Part shown: positions 52,764 to 61,698 of the stretch, piece after piece
How positions within the stretch are numbered: the first letter of the stretch is position 1
Layout: each line of letters starts with the position of its first letter
Assembly: GCA_963841695.1 (NCBI GenBank)
Contig: CAWJDQ010000013.1
Span: forward strand, 124,001 to 188,000
Direction of reading: 5' to 3'
DNA: 64,000 bases
Source of the DNA: RYN-230 sp963841695
Lineage (GTDB): Bacteria > Actinomycetota > Actinomycetes > Streptosporangiales > Streptosporangiaceae
The notes under the pieces: generated by a model
Told to the model about the DNA's origin: nothing
Seen by the model: the letters and a program-made list of their open reading frames with translations, nothing else
The model's database searches: none
Made by a program: the position numbers and the translations under genes

Positions 52764-55046
52764 TCAGGCGGTCGCCCGGATGACCAGCACGGCCATGCCG
52801 TCCACCGCGGGATGGCCGCCGAAGGTCCGGACTTCCTCGTGCACCTTGTCTGCCACCACGTCCGCGGTCAGCCCGCCGCAGGCGGCCAGCAGCCGGGCCA
52901 GGCCGTCGTCGTCATCCAGCAGCCGGTCGCCGTCGCGCCGCCGGGTCACCCCGTCGGTCACGCAGAGCAGCAGGTCCCCGGGACCCAGCGTGACCTGCTG
53001 CGCGGTGAAGTCCTGTCCCTCGATCACGCCGAGCACCGGCTGGGGCACCGCGGCGGTCCCGGTCCGTCCCTCGTCCCGCAGCGCCAGCGGCAGCGGCTGC
53101 CCCGCGCAGGCCAGCGAGATCCGGGCCGGGGCGCCTGCCGCGATCTCACCGTGCACCAGGGTCAGGAACGTGCCCGGGGCCCGCTCGTCCAGGATCAGCT
53201 GATTCAGCCGGTTCAGCACGGCGGGGATGCCGAGCCCGGCCGCCCCCAGGATGCGCAGGGCGTTGCGGGCCAGCGAGGTCACCGCCACGGAGGCGGGACC
53301 GGTCCCGCATACCTCGCCGATGGCGAAGCGCCAGCGCCCCCCGGCCACCGGGAACACGTCACAGAAGTCGCCGCCGCCCGCGTGGCCCCGGGAAAGGCCG
53401 GCCCGGGAAAGGTCGGCCACCGGCAGGTCGTGCGCGAAGGCCAGCTCGACGCCGGGCACCCGGGGCAGCTCGGGCGGCACCAGGGTGGCGCGCAGGGCCT
53501 CGCCGGCCTGCCGGTGCGCCGCGGTGAGCCGGGAGTTCTCCAGGGCCAGGGCGATCCGGCCGGCCAGGTCTTCCGCGAGCCCCTGCACTTCCCGGGACGG
53601 CCGGCCGCCATGCGGCCCGCCCAGGATGAGCAGCCCGAGCAGGCCGCCCTGGGTGACCAGCGGGAAGCACCAGGCACCCCGCGCGGCCAGGTCAGCCACG
53701 CCCGCCGGGGCGTCCGCCGGGACCACCGCGGCCAGTGGCCAGGAGCGGGGCGCACCCGCGCGGGCTCCGGAGTCACCGTCCGGGGCGACGCTCGGCGGCG
53801 CCCGGTCGCAGCCCAGGTTCAGCAGCCAGGTGAGCGCGCCCGCCTGGGACTCGTCCGCGTGCCGGGCCACGGTGAGCCGCAGGTCACTGCCGGGACCGGC
53901 GAGCAGGACCGCGCACCAGGCCGCGAGCCGGGGCACCGCGACCTGGCCGGCCACGGCGAGGATGCGGTCCTGGTCCAGCGGGCCGGCCAGCAGCGCGCTG
54001 GCTTCGGCCAGCACCCCGGCCCGGGCGCGCCGGGCCCGCTCCAGGTCGGCCAGCCGGGCGCGTTCGAGCAGCGGTGCCATCTGGTCCGCCAGCTGCTGCA
54101 GCCGCTGGACGTCAGGGTCGGCGAACCGGCCGGGGCGGGCGGCCGCGACGGCCAGCACCCCGGTGACCCGGCCGTCCACCATGAACGGCATGGTCGAGAC
54201 GGACGGTGCGGTACGCAGCCACGCGGCCGGGCTGAGCCCGCTCGCGGCGCGCACCCCCAGATCCCCGTCCTCGTCCGCGACCAGGGCGTAAGCACTGTCG
54301 GCGGACGCGATCAGCCGGGCCGACGCCACGCACTGGCCGAGCAGCGCGTCGTAGCCGGACTCGCCGGGGACGCGGCCGCCGGGCCCGGCGGCCGCGGGCC
54401 CGGTACTGGCGGCCCCGGTCCCGGTACTGGCGGCCCCGGTACCGGCGGCCCCCGTGCTGGCGGCCCCGCTACCGGCGGGCGCGCTGCTGGCGGGGGTGCT
54501 GGCCGGCCCGGGGCCGACGCTCCACGGCCCGGCGGGCACCACGGCGTCCAGCGCCTCCGGGCCGGTCCCGGGCACCCCGGCGGGACCGCCGGGCAGGCCC
54601 ATCCGGAACCAGACGGCCTTGGCGTCGGTCCCGTAGCTGACCCCCCAGGCCGCCGCCAGGGCGGAGGGCAGCAGCAGGCCGCGGCCGCCGGTGCGCTCGG
54701 CGGGCACGGTGTCGTCGCGCGCGGGGCCGGGCACCATCCGGGCCGGGTGACTGTCCCGGACCACGACTTCCACCGCACCCGCGGCGAGCTTGCAGGTGAC
54801 CTGGACCTGGGTGCCGGCGTGCACCACGGCGTTGGTCACCAGCTCGCTGGTGAGCAGCACCGCGTCATCGACCAGGCCGCCGTCGGCCGCGGCATCCGCG
54901 CCCGGCCCGGCGGCCAGCCAGGAGCACAGCGTGTCGCGCACGAATTTGCGGGCCGCCGCGACGGCCGCAGGCTCAGGCAGGTACGCCGCGCTGGCGACGA
55001 GGTCCTTGCGTCCCTTCACGTGCCCTCTTGGATTCCAGGCGATCAA
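52764..55046 (-). CDS. SpoIIE-type serine phosphatase with HATPase and GAF-like regions
   Basis: About 760 residues. N-terminal HATPase (anti-sigma kinase-like) with TSELVTNAVVHAG (about 66-78) and GRGLLLPSALA. A Pro/Ala/Thr linker of repeats (about 165-225), then GAF-like domains (about 235-500), and a PP2C/SpoIIE phosphatase (about 530-760) with GGGDFCDVFPVAGG, FAIGEVCGTGPASVAV and LLLCVTDGV. The usual GDVxGxG metal-binding Asp is Glu here. Such proteins dephosphorylate anti-anti-sigma factors. TTG 55046 overlaps the preceding stop by 4 nt. GTG 55019 is the alternative start. No STAS gene is nearby. Confidence 0.88.
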   Translation of the reverse strand: MIAWNPRGHVKGRKDLVASAAYLPEPAAVAAARKFVRDTLCSWLAAGPGADAAADGGLVDDAVLLTSELVTNAVVHAGTQVQVTCKLAAGAVEVVVRDSHPARMVPGPARDDTVPAERTGGRGLLLPSALAAAWGVSYGTDAKAVWFRMGLPGGPAGVPGTGPEALDAVVPAGPWSVGPGPASTPASSAPAGSGAASTGAAGTGAASTGTGAASTGPAAAGPGGRVPGESGYDALLGQCVASARLIASADSAYALVADEDGDLGVRAASGLSPAAWLRTAPSVSTMPFMVDGRVTGVLAVAAARPGRFADPDVQRLQQLADQMAPLLERARLADLERARRARAGVLAEASALLAGPLDQDRILAVAGQVAVPRLAAWCAVLLAGPGSDLRLTVARHADESQAGALTWLLNLGCDRAPPSVAPDGDSGARAGAPRSWPLAAVVPADAPAGVADLAARGAWCFPLVTQGGLLGLLILGGPHGGRPSREVQGLAEDLAGRIALALENSRLTAAHRQAGEALRATLVPPELPRVPGVELAFAHDLPVADLSRAGLSRGHAGGGDFCDVFPVAGGRWRFAIGEVCGTGPASVAVTSLARNALRILGAAGLGIPAVLNRLNQLILDERAPGTFLTLVHGEIAAGAPARISLACAGQPLPLALRDEGRTGTAAVPQPVLGVIEGQDFTAQQVTLGPGDLLLCVTDGVTRRRDGDRLLDDDDGLARLLAACGGLTADVVADKVHEEVRTFGGHPAVDGMAVLVIRATA

Positions 55047-55660
55047 GTACGGTCGCCCACGATAGGCGCCGGCCGTGACCAGCCGTCGCCGGCCACGTAC
55101 TCCCGCACCACCTTCGCGGGGACGCCAGCGATCACGCAGCGGTCAGGCACCCGGCCGCGGACCACGGAGCCCGCGGCCACCACCACATTACGGCCGATCT
55201 GCGCGCCGGGCAGCACGATCACGCCAGCTCCTAGCCACGTTCCCGGGCCGATGGACACCGCGGTGTTGCTCGGCCACTGACGCCCGATCGGCACGTCCGG
55301 ATCGTCGTATCCGTGGTTCTGGTCGGTGATGTAGACGTACGGGCCGGTGAAGACGTCGTCGCCGATCACGATCGAATGGTGCGCGATGATGTGGCTGCCC
55401 CGGCCGATCACGCAGTGGTCCCCGACCCGCAGCACCGGCGTGTCCCCCAGCTGGTGGCCGGGAACCAGGCCCGCGGTCAGGCTGACCTGGGCCCCGATCA
55501 GCGTGCCGCGGCCGACCTCGATCCACGCCTCGCCGTAGAGCGCCCCGGGCGGGAAAGACATGATCGAGCCGGGACCGAACGCGGCGAACCGGCGGCCGCC
55601 CGGGGTGGCCGCGGTGATCGCGCCCGCCTGCTGGGCCGCCTGCCAGGCCCGGTGCACCAC
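55043..55660 (-). CDS. Left-handed beta-helix acyltransferase
   Basis: A 205-residue hexapeptide-repeat O-acyltransferase. LbH repeats run from about 38 to 175 (GRGTLIGAQVSL, CVIGRGSHIIAHHSIVIGDD, VSIGPGTWLGAGVIVLPGAQ, IGRNVVVAAGSVV) with a catalytic-type His (IAHHS, DQNHG). C-terminal part CVIAGVPAKVVREYV is typical of maltose/galactoside acetyltransferases. Donor and acceptor unknown. The start GTG 55660 may be slightly internal. A few more codons upstream are open. Confidence 0.85.
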   Translation of the reverse strand: MVHRAWQAAQQAGAITAATPGGRRFAAFGPGSIMSFPPGALYGEAWIEVGRGTLIGAQVSLTAGLVPGHQLGDTPVLRVGDHCVIGRGSHIIAHHSIVIGDDVFTGPYVYITDQNHGYDDPDVPIGRQWPSNTAVSIGPGTWLGAGVIVLPGAQIGRNVVVAAGSVVRGRVPDRCVIAGVPAKVVREYVAGDGWSRPAPIVGDRT

Positions 55661-55718
55661 GCCGCCACGCCAGCCTGCGGTACCCGCTGGCGAGAGCCTC
55701 CTTGCCCGGCATGAACGA

Positions 55719-56849
55719 CTACGGTACCCGGGCGCTGACCTGCAGGGTGTCAGGCGCCCGGGCTCCAGGTGCCAGCGAGGGCGCGGCGAGCTGGCCGCAG
55801 GCCCCGTCGATCTGGCTGCCCCGGGTATCGCGGACGGTGACCGGGATCCCGCGGCTGGCCAGGCGGTCCTCGAACTCGCGCATGGAGCCCGGCTCGGACG
55901 CTGTCCACCGTGACCCGGGGGTGGGATTGAGCGGGATCAGGTTCACGTGCGCCAGCCGGCCCGCCAGCAGCCCGGCCAGCGCGTCGGCCCGCCAGGGCTG
56001 ATCGTTGATGTCCTTGATCAGCGCGTACTCCACCGACACCCGCCGGCCGGTGGCGGCGGCGTAGTCCCACGCGGCCCCGAGCACCTCGGCCACCTTCCAG
56101 CGGCGGTTGACCGGCACCAGCTCGTCGCGCAGCCCGTCGTCGGGAGCGTGCAGCGACACCGCCAGCCGCACCTGCAGCCCCTCCGCGGTGAGCCGCCGGA
56201 TGGCGGGAACCAGCCCGACCGTGGAGATCGTCACCGACCGCTGGGAGATGCCCAGGCCGTCCGGGACGGGATCGGTGATCCGGCGCACCGCCCGCAGCAC
56301 GCTGGCGTAGTTGGCGAGCGGCTCGCCCATGCCCATGAACACGATGTTGGAGACCCGTCCCGGGCCGCCCGGCACCTCGCCACGGGCCAGCGCCCGGGCG
56401 CCCGCGACCACCTGGGCGACGATCTCGGCCGCGGACAGGTTCCTGGTCAGCCCGGCCTGGCCGGTCGCGCAGAACGGGCAGGCCATCCCGCAGCCCGCCT
56501 GGGAGGACACGCACATGGTGACCCGCTGCGGGTAGCGCATCAGGACGGACTCGATCAGCGCGCCGTCGAAGGCCCGCCACAGCGTCTTGCGGGTCGTCCC
56601 CTCGTCGCAGGTCAGCTCCTGCTGCGGGGTAAGCAGCCGGGGCAGCAGGCGGCCCGCCAGCTCGTCGCGGGAGGCGGCGGGCAGGTCGGTCATGTCCGCG
56701 GGATCGTCGGTCAGCCGGGCGAAGTAGTGCCGGGCCAGCTGGTCGGCCCGGAACGCCGGGCCGCCCAGCTCAGCGGCGGCGGCGCGGCGCTCCGCCGGAT
56801 CCAGGTCAGCCAGATGCCGGGGCGGTCGGGTGGGGGTTGCTCTGCCAGG
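55719..56849 (-). CDS. rlmN: 23S rRNA (adenine-2503-C2)-methyltransferase
   Basis: A 376-residue radical SAM enzyme that methylates A2503 of 23S rRNA and position 37 of some tRNAs. The radical SAM cluster is CGMACPFCATG (about 120-130). Methylated Cys residues of the mechanism lie in MCVSSQAGCGM and RGSQIDGACGQLA. FMGMGEPLANYASVL and HAPDDGLRDELVPVNRRW complete the signature. GTG 56849 with GGAG 5 nt upstream is chosen. A TTG at 56891 would add an unconserved leader. The stop leaves a small gap to the acyltransferase. Confidence 0.95.
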   Translation of the reverse strand, partial: PGRATPTRPPRHLADLDPAERRAAAAELGGPAFRADQLARHYFARLTDDPADMTDLPAASRDELAGRLLPRLLTPQQELTCDEGTTRKTLWRAFDGALIESVLMRYPQRVTMCVSSQAGCGMACPFCATGQAGLTRNLSAAEIVAQVVAGARALARGEVPGGPGRVSNIVFMGMGEPLANYASVLRAVRRITDPVPDGLGISQRSVTISTVGLVPAIRRLTAEGLQVRLAVSLHAPDDGLRDELVPVNRRWKVAEVLGAAWDYAAATGRRVSVEYALIKDINDQPWRADALAGLLAGRLAHVNLIPLNPTPGSRWTASEPGSMREFEDRLASRGIPVTVRDTRGSQIDGACGQLAAPSLAPGARAPDTLQVSARVP

Positions 56850-56941
56850 CACCTGCGCTCCGTGAGAAAGGCCGTTTCGAACGCTTAACAATATCCCGGG
56901 TGCGGCCGCGGTGAGCTGCGGCGGATCAGTAGATTTCGGTT

Positions 56942-58066
56942 ATGCCGACTTTGCGCAGAGGCGGGAGAGAAGGCAATCTCGCCGCTCAGCCGGGTCGGCC
57001 AGAGATCCTGCTCACCAGCGACAGCCCGTACGGCAGCCGCCGGCTGGTGGTGGAGTACGACGGCTGTACCACCGCAGCGTACGTCTACGACCACGCGGCC
57101 GTGATCGCCGCGGTCTGGCTGGCCAATCACCAGCCGGCCCCGGCCGCGGCCGACCCGGCGCTGGTCGAGGCCGGGCAGGCGCCGGTCATGCCGGCCGCCC
57201 ACACCCGGCATCCAGGCGGCCGGCCGCCGCTGGATCCGCGCATCCTGCGCCCGCTGTGGTTCGAGGAGGGCGACGGGGTGGCCGTGGTGGAGGGCGGCCG
57301 GCTGCTCGCGGTGATACCCGGCTGGTCGGACATGTCCCGCGGCATGCCCGGGTACAGCCGGGAATGCATCGGCCAGACCCCGTTCGCGTGGTCCCTGGAC
57401 GACGCCATGGAGGGGCTGGGGCCGCGGGCGGACCGGGCCACGGCCTTCTGGCGCTGGCGGGCGGGCGAGGGCGCGTGGGCCGGCTTCCAGAAGGCGGCCC
57501 TGGGGCACCTGCTGGGCCGGCTCGGCCCCGGCGCCCGGTACTGGGACGTCAGCGGCGGCCGGCAGCCGCCGGCCGGGGTGTCCGAGCGGCCGCCGACCCG
57601 CAGCCGGCCGTTCACCGTGCTGTCCACGCTCGGCATGAGCTGCCAGCGGATGCCGGTCGTCGAGCAGTTCGCCGAGGATCCCGCGTCCTCCGGGCGGATC
57701 GAGCTGGCCCTGGGCACCACGCTGCCCAGTCCCGAGGCGGCCCGCATCTTCCTGTGGCTGGCGCACTATCCCTGGCGCACGGTGACCTGGTTCGGTCCGG
57801 GGCACTCGATCCGGTGGTATCACGAGCCGGCCACGTTCCCGCTGGGCGGCGGGAACACCGCGGTGCTGCTGCTCGATGATCCGGCCCAGCTGCCGGGGCC
57901 GGAAGTGCCGGACCTGTCCGGGTTCTCCTTCGGCGGCGACCCGGTGCGCTGGCTGTGGGTGCTGCCGATCAGCGAGCGGGAACGGCTGTTCGCCAAGGAA
58001 CGGGGATCGGCCAGCCTGGTCACGCACCTGGCCGCGCAGCGCCGGAACTGGGTGGTCACGCCGTAA
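56942..58066 (+). CDS. Suppressor-of-fused (SUFU) domain protein
   Basis: A 374-residue cytoplasmic protein. Residues about 195-374 match the bacterial SUFU domain (FTVLSTLGMSCQRMPVVEQF, FLWLAHYPWRTVTWFGPGHS, LSGFSFGGDPVRWLWVLPI, ERERLFAKERGS). The N-terminal 190 residues (EILLTSDSPYGSRRLVVEYD, WFEEGDGVAVVEGGRLLAVI) resemble the partner region of the same actinobacterial proteins. Bacterial SUFU proteins are often immunity or toxin-associated, but no toxin is visible here. A TAGATT hexamer ends 6 nt before the ATG. No RBS, likely leaderless. Confidence 0.85.
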   Translation: MPTLRRGGREGNLAAQPGRPEILLTSDSPYGSRRLVVEYDGCTTAAYVYDHAAVIAAVWLANHQPAPAAADPALVEAGQAPVMPAAHTRHPGGRPPLDPRILRPLWFEEGDGVAVVEGGRLLAVIPGWSDMSRGMPGYSRECIGQTPFAWSLDDAMEGLGPRADRATAFWRWRAGEGAWAGFQKAALGHLLGRLGPGARYWDVSGGRQPPAGVSERPPTRSRPFTVLSTLGMSCQRMPVVEQFAEDPASSGRIELALGTTLPSPEAARIFLWLAHYPWRTVTWFGPGHSIRWYHEPATFPLGGGNTAVLLLDDPAQLPGPEVPDLSGFSFGGDPVRWLWVLPISERERLFAKERGSASLVTHLAAQRRNWVVTP

Positions 58067-58120
58067 GGGCGCGGTGCCCCGCCCGCGCCCTTACGGTCTT
58101 CGTTATCGGAAACTCGGGTG

Positions 58121-58291
58121 CTAATGAATATGCAGGTTGACTCCCAGCAGCGGCAGCCACCACAAGAAGATCGCCAGCAGCGCGGACAAGACCCCCTTGA
58201 GCAGGCCGACCGTGATGTAGTGCTTCTCCCAGGCCACCACGATCCCGATGATGATATAGATCAAGCCAACCAGGCCGATACGTCTGAACAT
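58121..58291 (-). CDS. Small membrane protein (56 residues)
   Basis: A short protein with two hydrophobic segments: IGLVGLIYIIIGIVVAW (5-21) and LSALLAIFLWWLPLLGVNL (36-54), ending LHIH. GGAG lies 9 nt before the ATG at 58291. The SALLAIFLWWLPL pattern recurs in small actinobacterial membrane proteins. Function unknown. Upstream of cdsA on the other side of a short spacer. Confidence 0.7.
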   Translation of the reverse strand: MFRRIGLVGLIYIIIGIVVAWEKHYITVGLLKGVLSALLAIFLWWLPLLGVNLHIH

Positions 58292-58379
58292 CCCGCTGAG
58301 CTCCGCATCTCCCCCGACAGTATGTACGAGTCGCCCGCCAAGTCCCCCGGGCGGATGCGGCCAAACGCGGTGGTGCGAA

Positions 58380-59351
58380 TCAGTGCGGGAGGAAGATCAC
58401 CAGCAGCAGCCACGCCACCGGCGCGGTGAGCAGCAGGGAATCGGCCCGGTCGAGAATGCCGCCGTGGCCGGGCAGGACCGTGCCCATGTCCTTGATCTGC
58501 AGGTCACGTTTGATCATGGATTCGGCCAGGTCACCGAGGGTCGCCGCGCCCACCGCGGCCACCCCGAGGACCACGCCCTGCCACCAGGTCCCGTGCAGCA
58601 GCAGGGTCAGCAGCAGGACCCCGGCCACCACGCAGGCGAGCGCCGATCCGGCGAAGCCTTCCCAGGTCTTGTGCGGGCTGATCGCGGCGGCCATCGGGTG
58701 CCGCCCCAGCAGGCTGCCCACCAGGTAGCCGCCGATGTCACTGCAGACCGTGACCACGATCCAGGCCAGGACCCGCCGGGAACCGTCCGGCGCGGCCAGC
58801 ATCAGCGCGACGAACGAGGCCATCAGCGGCAGGTAGACGAGGGTGAAGACGCCGGCCGTGACATCACGCAGGTAACCGTCGCTGCCGCCGGTCATCCGCC
58901 AGGCCAGCACGCCGATCACGGTGATGGCCAGGGTGGCCACCAGCGGGCGCTCGCCGCGGTAATAGGCCAGCCCGAGCATGACCGCGCCGCCCGCGGCCAC
59001 CGGGATCAGGGGCAGCCGGATTCCCCGCACGTCCAGGGCCCGGGTCAGTTCCCACAGCCCCAGCGCGACCACGGCGGCCATGTAGACCAGGAAGATGATC
59101 TTGATCGTGAACAGGGTGAGCAGGGCCAGCCCGCCCAGGACGACGCCGACCGCTATCGCGGCGCGGAGGTTACGGCCGGCCCGGGAAGGCTTGAGGATCT
59201 CCGTGGGCGGCGCGGGGTCCGCCCCGGGCGCCGCGGCCCCGGGTACCGCGGCGAGCTCCGCGGGGCGGGGTTCCGGGCCGGCCGCGTCCCGGTCCGGGCC
59301 GCCGCCTGGTTCCGGGGCGTGGCCCGGTTCGCGCAGCTCGTCGGGACCCAA
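58380..59351 (-). CDS. cdsA: Phosphatidate cytidylyltransferase
   Basis: A 323-residue membrane enzyme making CDP-diacylglycerol from phosphatidate and CTP. A Pro/Ala-rich N-terminal cytoplasmic extension (about 1-60) precedes eight or so hydrophobic segments. The CDP-OH-type signature near residues 226-305 contains SPHKTWEGFAGSALACVV, LGDLAESMIKRDLQIKDM and PGHGGILDRADSLLLTAP. TTG 59351 starts 2 nt after the frr stop with GAGG upstream, so it is translated from the frr-cdsA mRNA. Part of the standard tsf-pyrH-frr-cdsA order. Confidence 0.94.
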   Translation of the reverse strand: MGPDELREPGHAPEPGGGPDRDAAGPEPRPAELAAVPGAAAPGADPAPPTEILKPSRAGRNLRAAIAVGVVLGGLALLTLFTIKIIFLVYMAAVVALGLWELTRALDVRGIRLPLIPVAAGGAVMLGLAYYRGERPLVATLAITVIGVLAWRMTGGSDGYLRDVTAGVFTLVYLPLMASFVALMLAAPDGSRRVLAWIVVTVCSDIGGYLVGSLLGRHPMAAAISPHKTWEGFAGSALACVVAGVLLLTLLLHGTWWQGVVLGVAAVGAATLGDLAESMIKRDLQIKDMGTVLPGHGGILDRADSLLLTAPVAWLLLVIFLPH

Positions 59352-59353
59352 TC

Positions 59354-59911
59354 TCAGACCTCGAGGAGCTCGGCTTCCTTGTGCCGCAGCAGTTCGTCCA
59401 CCTGCCCCACATAGGTGTGCGTGAGCTCGTCGAGTTCCCGCTCCGCCCGGTGCACCTCGTCCTCTCCCGCCTCACCGGCCTTGACCATCTTGTCCAGGGA
59501 GTCCTTGGCGTGCCGCCGGATGTTGCGGATGGAGACCCGGCTGTCCTCGGCCTTGTGCCGGGCCACCTTGATGAAGTCCTTGCGCCGGTCCTCGGACAGT
59601 TCGGGGAAGACCACCCGGATGATGGTGCCGTCGCTGCTCGGGTTGACCCCGAGATCGCTGTTGCGGATCGCCTTCTCGATGGCGCCCACAGACGACTTGT
59701 CGAACGGCTGGACGATCACCATCCGGGGTTCCGGGATGTGGAACGAGGCCAGCTGATTGACGGGGGTCTGGGTGCCGTAGTACTCGGCAGTGATCTTGCC
59801 GAACATGGACGGGTGCGCGCGTCCGGTCCGGATGGTGCCAAACTCCTCCTTGGCGACCACCACGGCCTTTTCCATTTTCTCCTCAGCTTCGAGGAGAGTG
59901 TCGTCTATCAC
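59354..59911 (-). CDS. frr: Ribosome-recycling factor
   Basis: A 185-residue two-domain protein that splits post-termination ribosomes with EF-G. Landmarks: EEKMEKAVVVAKEEFGTIRT (about 10-29), GRAHPSMFGKITAEYYGTQT, PVNQLASFHIPEPRMVIVQP, IRNSDLGVNPSSDGTIIRVV and the C-terminal coiled part. GTG 59911 with AGGAG 6 nt before is preferred to the longer ATG 59941. Follows pyrH by 48 nt. Confidence 0.96.
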   Translation of the reverse strand: MIDDTLLEAEEKMEKAVVVAKEEFGTIRTGRAHPSMFGKITAEYYGTQTPVNQLASFHIPEPRMVIVQPFDKSSVGAIEKAIRNSDLGVNPSSDGTIIRVVFPELSEDRRKDFIKVARHKAEDSRVSIRNIRRHAKDSLDKMVKAGEAGEDEVHRAERELDELTHTYVGQVDELLRHKEAELLEV

Positions 59912-59959
59912 GGCGGCTCCTGTGCGTTCCTGTGCCTTCACGCTTCCGCGGCTGACGGG

Positions 59960-60778
59960 TCAGTAATCCCCCGAACGGCATATCAGCGTGCCGATCCTTT
60001 CACCGCGCACCGCCCGCGCGACGTTGCCCTCTTCCATCAGGTCGAACACCACGATGGGCAGGCCGTTGTCCATGCACAAGCTCACCGCGGTCGCGTCCAT
60101 GAACTTCAGCTCGCGGCGCAGCACCTCGCCGTAGTCGATCTGGGTGAACCGCGTCGCCCCGGGAATCGTCCGCGGATCCGCGTCATAGACCCCGTCCACC
60201 TGCGTGCCCTTGAGCACCGCCTCGGCCCCGATTTCCAGGGCGCGCTGCGCGGCGCAGGTGTCGGTGGAGAAGAACGGGGCACCCAGGCCCGCGCCGAAGA
60301 TCACCACGCGGCCCTTCTCCAGGTGCCGGATGGCCCGCCGGGGGATGTAGGGCTCGGCCACCTGGCCCATGGTGATCGCGGTCTGGACCCGGGTTTCCAC
60401 GCCCAGCTTCTCCAGCACGTCCTGGAGGGCCAGGCAGTTGATCACGGTACCCAGCATGCCCATGTAGTCGGCCCGGGCCCGGTCGATGCCCCGCTCAGCC
60501 ATCTGCTTGCCGCGGAACATGTTGCCCCCGCCGACCACGGCAGCCAGTTCCACCCCGTCGGCCACCACCGCCGCGATCTCCTTGGCCAGGTGGAAGACCA
60601 CATCGGGGGAGATGCCCAGCGGCTCATTCCCGGAGAAGGCCTCCCCGGAGAGCTTCACGACCACGCGATTCCAGCGGCGGTGCGCCTGCGGCCCGTCCGC
60701 GGGATCCGCGCGCACGGCAGCGCCCGCGTGATGCGTGGCGCTGCCGTCCACGGGATGTTCTCCTTCGGCCCCGCTCAC
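59960..60778 (-). CDS. pyrH: UMP kinase
   Basis: A 272-residue amino-acid-kinase-family enzyme phosphorylating UMP to UDP. VVVKLSGEAFSGNEPLGIS (about 39-57), AAVVGGGNMFRG (about 80-91), the substrate segment FFSTDTCAAQRALEIGAEAV (about 167-186) and FTQIDYGEVLRRELKFMDAT are diagnostic. The N-terminal 35 residues are extra and variable. Order rpsB-tsf-pyrH-frr is conserved in bacteria. Confidence 0.96.
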   Translation of the reverse strand: MSGAEGEHPVDGSATHHAGAAVRADPADGPQAHRRWNRVVVKLSGEAFSGNEPLGISPDVVFHLAKEIAAVVADGVELAAVVGGGNMFRGKQMAERGIDRARADYMGMLGTVINCLALQDVLEKLGVETRVQTAITMGQVAEPYIPRRAIRHLEKGRVVIFGAGLGAPFFSTDTCAAQRALEIGAEAVLKGTQVDGVYDADPRTIPGATRFTQIDYGEVLRRELKFMDATAVSLCMDNGLPIVVFDLMEEGNVARAVRGERIGTLICRSGDY

Positions 60779-60794
60779 CGGCTGACTCCGGCCC

Positions 60795-61634
60795 TCATCC
60801 GGCCTGGCCGACCTGGATGCGCGCGAACGCGCGGACGGTAACCCCCTGCTCGGCGAGCAACTGCTTGATGGACTTCTTCGGGTCCCGGACGAACGGCTGC
60901 TCGGTCAGCACCACGTCCTTGAAGAACGCGTTGAGGCGGCCCTCGACGATCTTCGGGACCGCCTGCTCCGGCTTGCCCTCGTCCCGGGTGATCTGCTCCA
61001 TGATGCCCCGCTCGTGCTCGACCACGTTCGCCGGCACCTCGTCGCGGGTCAGGTACTGCGGCCGCATCGCGGCCACCTGGTGCGCCACGTCCCTGGCCGC
61101 CTCGGCCGACGGCTCGTCCAGCTGGACGAGCACGCCCACGGTCGGCGGCAGCTGCGGGTCGGACTTGTGCAGGTAGGTGGCGACGTAGCCACCCTCGAAC
61201 AGCGTGTACCGGCCCAGCTCCAGCTTCTCCTTCAGGGAGGCGCTCGCCTCCTCGATGTGCTGCTGGACGGTGGTGCCGGACCGGACCTCCAGCCCGAGCA
61301 GGGCCAGCCGGTCGGCGGGCCGCTGCTGCAGGGCCACGCTGGCAATCTGCGCCGCCACGGCCTGGAACACGTCGGTCTTCGCGACGAAGTCCGTCTCGCA
61401 GTTCAGCTCGAGAAGCACCCCGGCGTCCGTGCCGTCCAGCTCCGCGGTCACCAGGCCGTTCGCGGCGGTCCGGGAGGCCCGCTTGCTCACGTCCTTGGCG
61501 CCCTTGAGGCGGAGGAGCTCTACCGCGGCGTCGAAGTCGCCGTCCGCCTCCTCCAGGGCCCGCTTGCAGTCCATCATTCCCGCGGACGTCTGCTCACGCA
61601 GCCGCTTGACGTCCGCGGTGGTGAAGTTCGCCAT
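60795..61634 (-). CDS. tsf: Translation elongation factor Ts
   Basis: A 279-residue nucleotide-exchange factor for EF-Tu. The N-terminal UBA-like domain ANFTTADVKRLREQTSAGMM (2-21) with CKRALEEADGDFDAAVELLR follows. The LNCETDFVAKTDVF motif (about 77-90) and two EF-Tu-binding subdomains are intact. The Shine-Dalgarno-like GAGATGAGGAA precedes the ATG. Co-transcribed with rpsB, 65 nt upstream. Confidence 0.97.
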   Translation of the reverse strand: MANFTTADVKRLREQTSAGMMDCKRALEEADGDFDAAVELLRLKGAKDVSKRASRTAANGLVTAELDGTDAGVLLELNCETDFVAKTDVFQAVAAQIASVALQQRPADRLALLGLEVRSGTTVQQHIEEASASLKEKLELGRYTLFEGGYVATYLHKSDPQLPPTVGVLVQLDEPSAEAARDVAHQVAAMRPQYLTRDEVPANVVEHERGIMEQITRDEGKPEQAVPKIVEGRLNAFFKDVVLTEQPFVRDPKKSIKQLLAEQGVTVRAFARIQVGQAG

Positions 61635-61698
61635 TTCCTCATCTCTCGCTATGTCTGTCTCGTGGGCGGGCTGGCCGCCCGTCCGCTGACCCGCTGCC

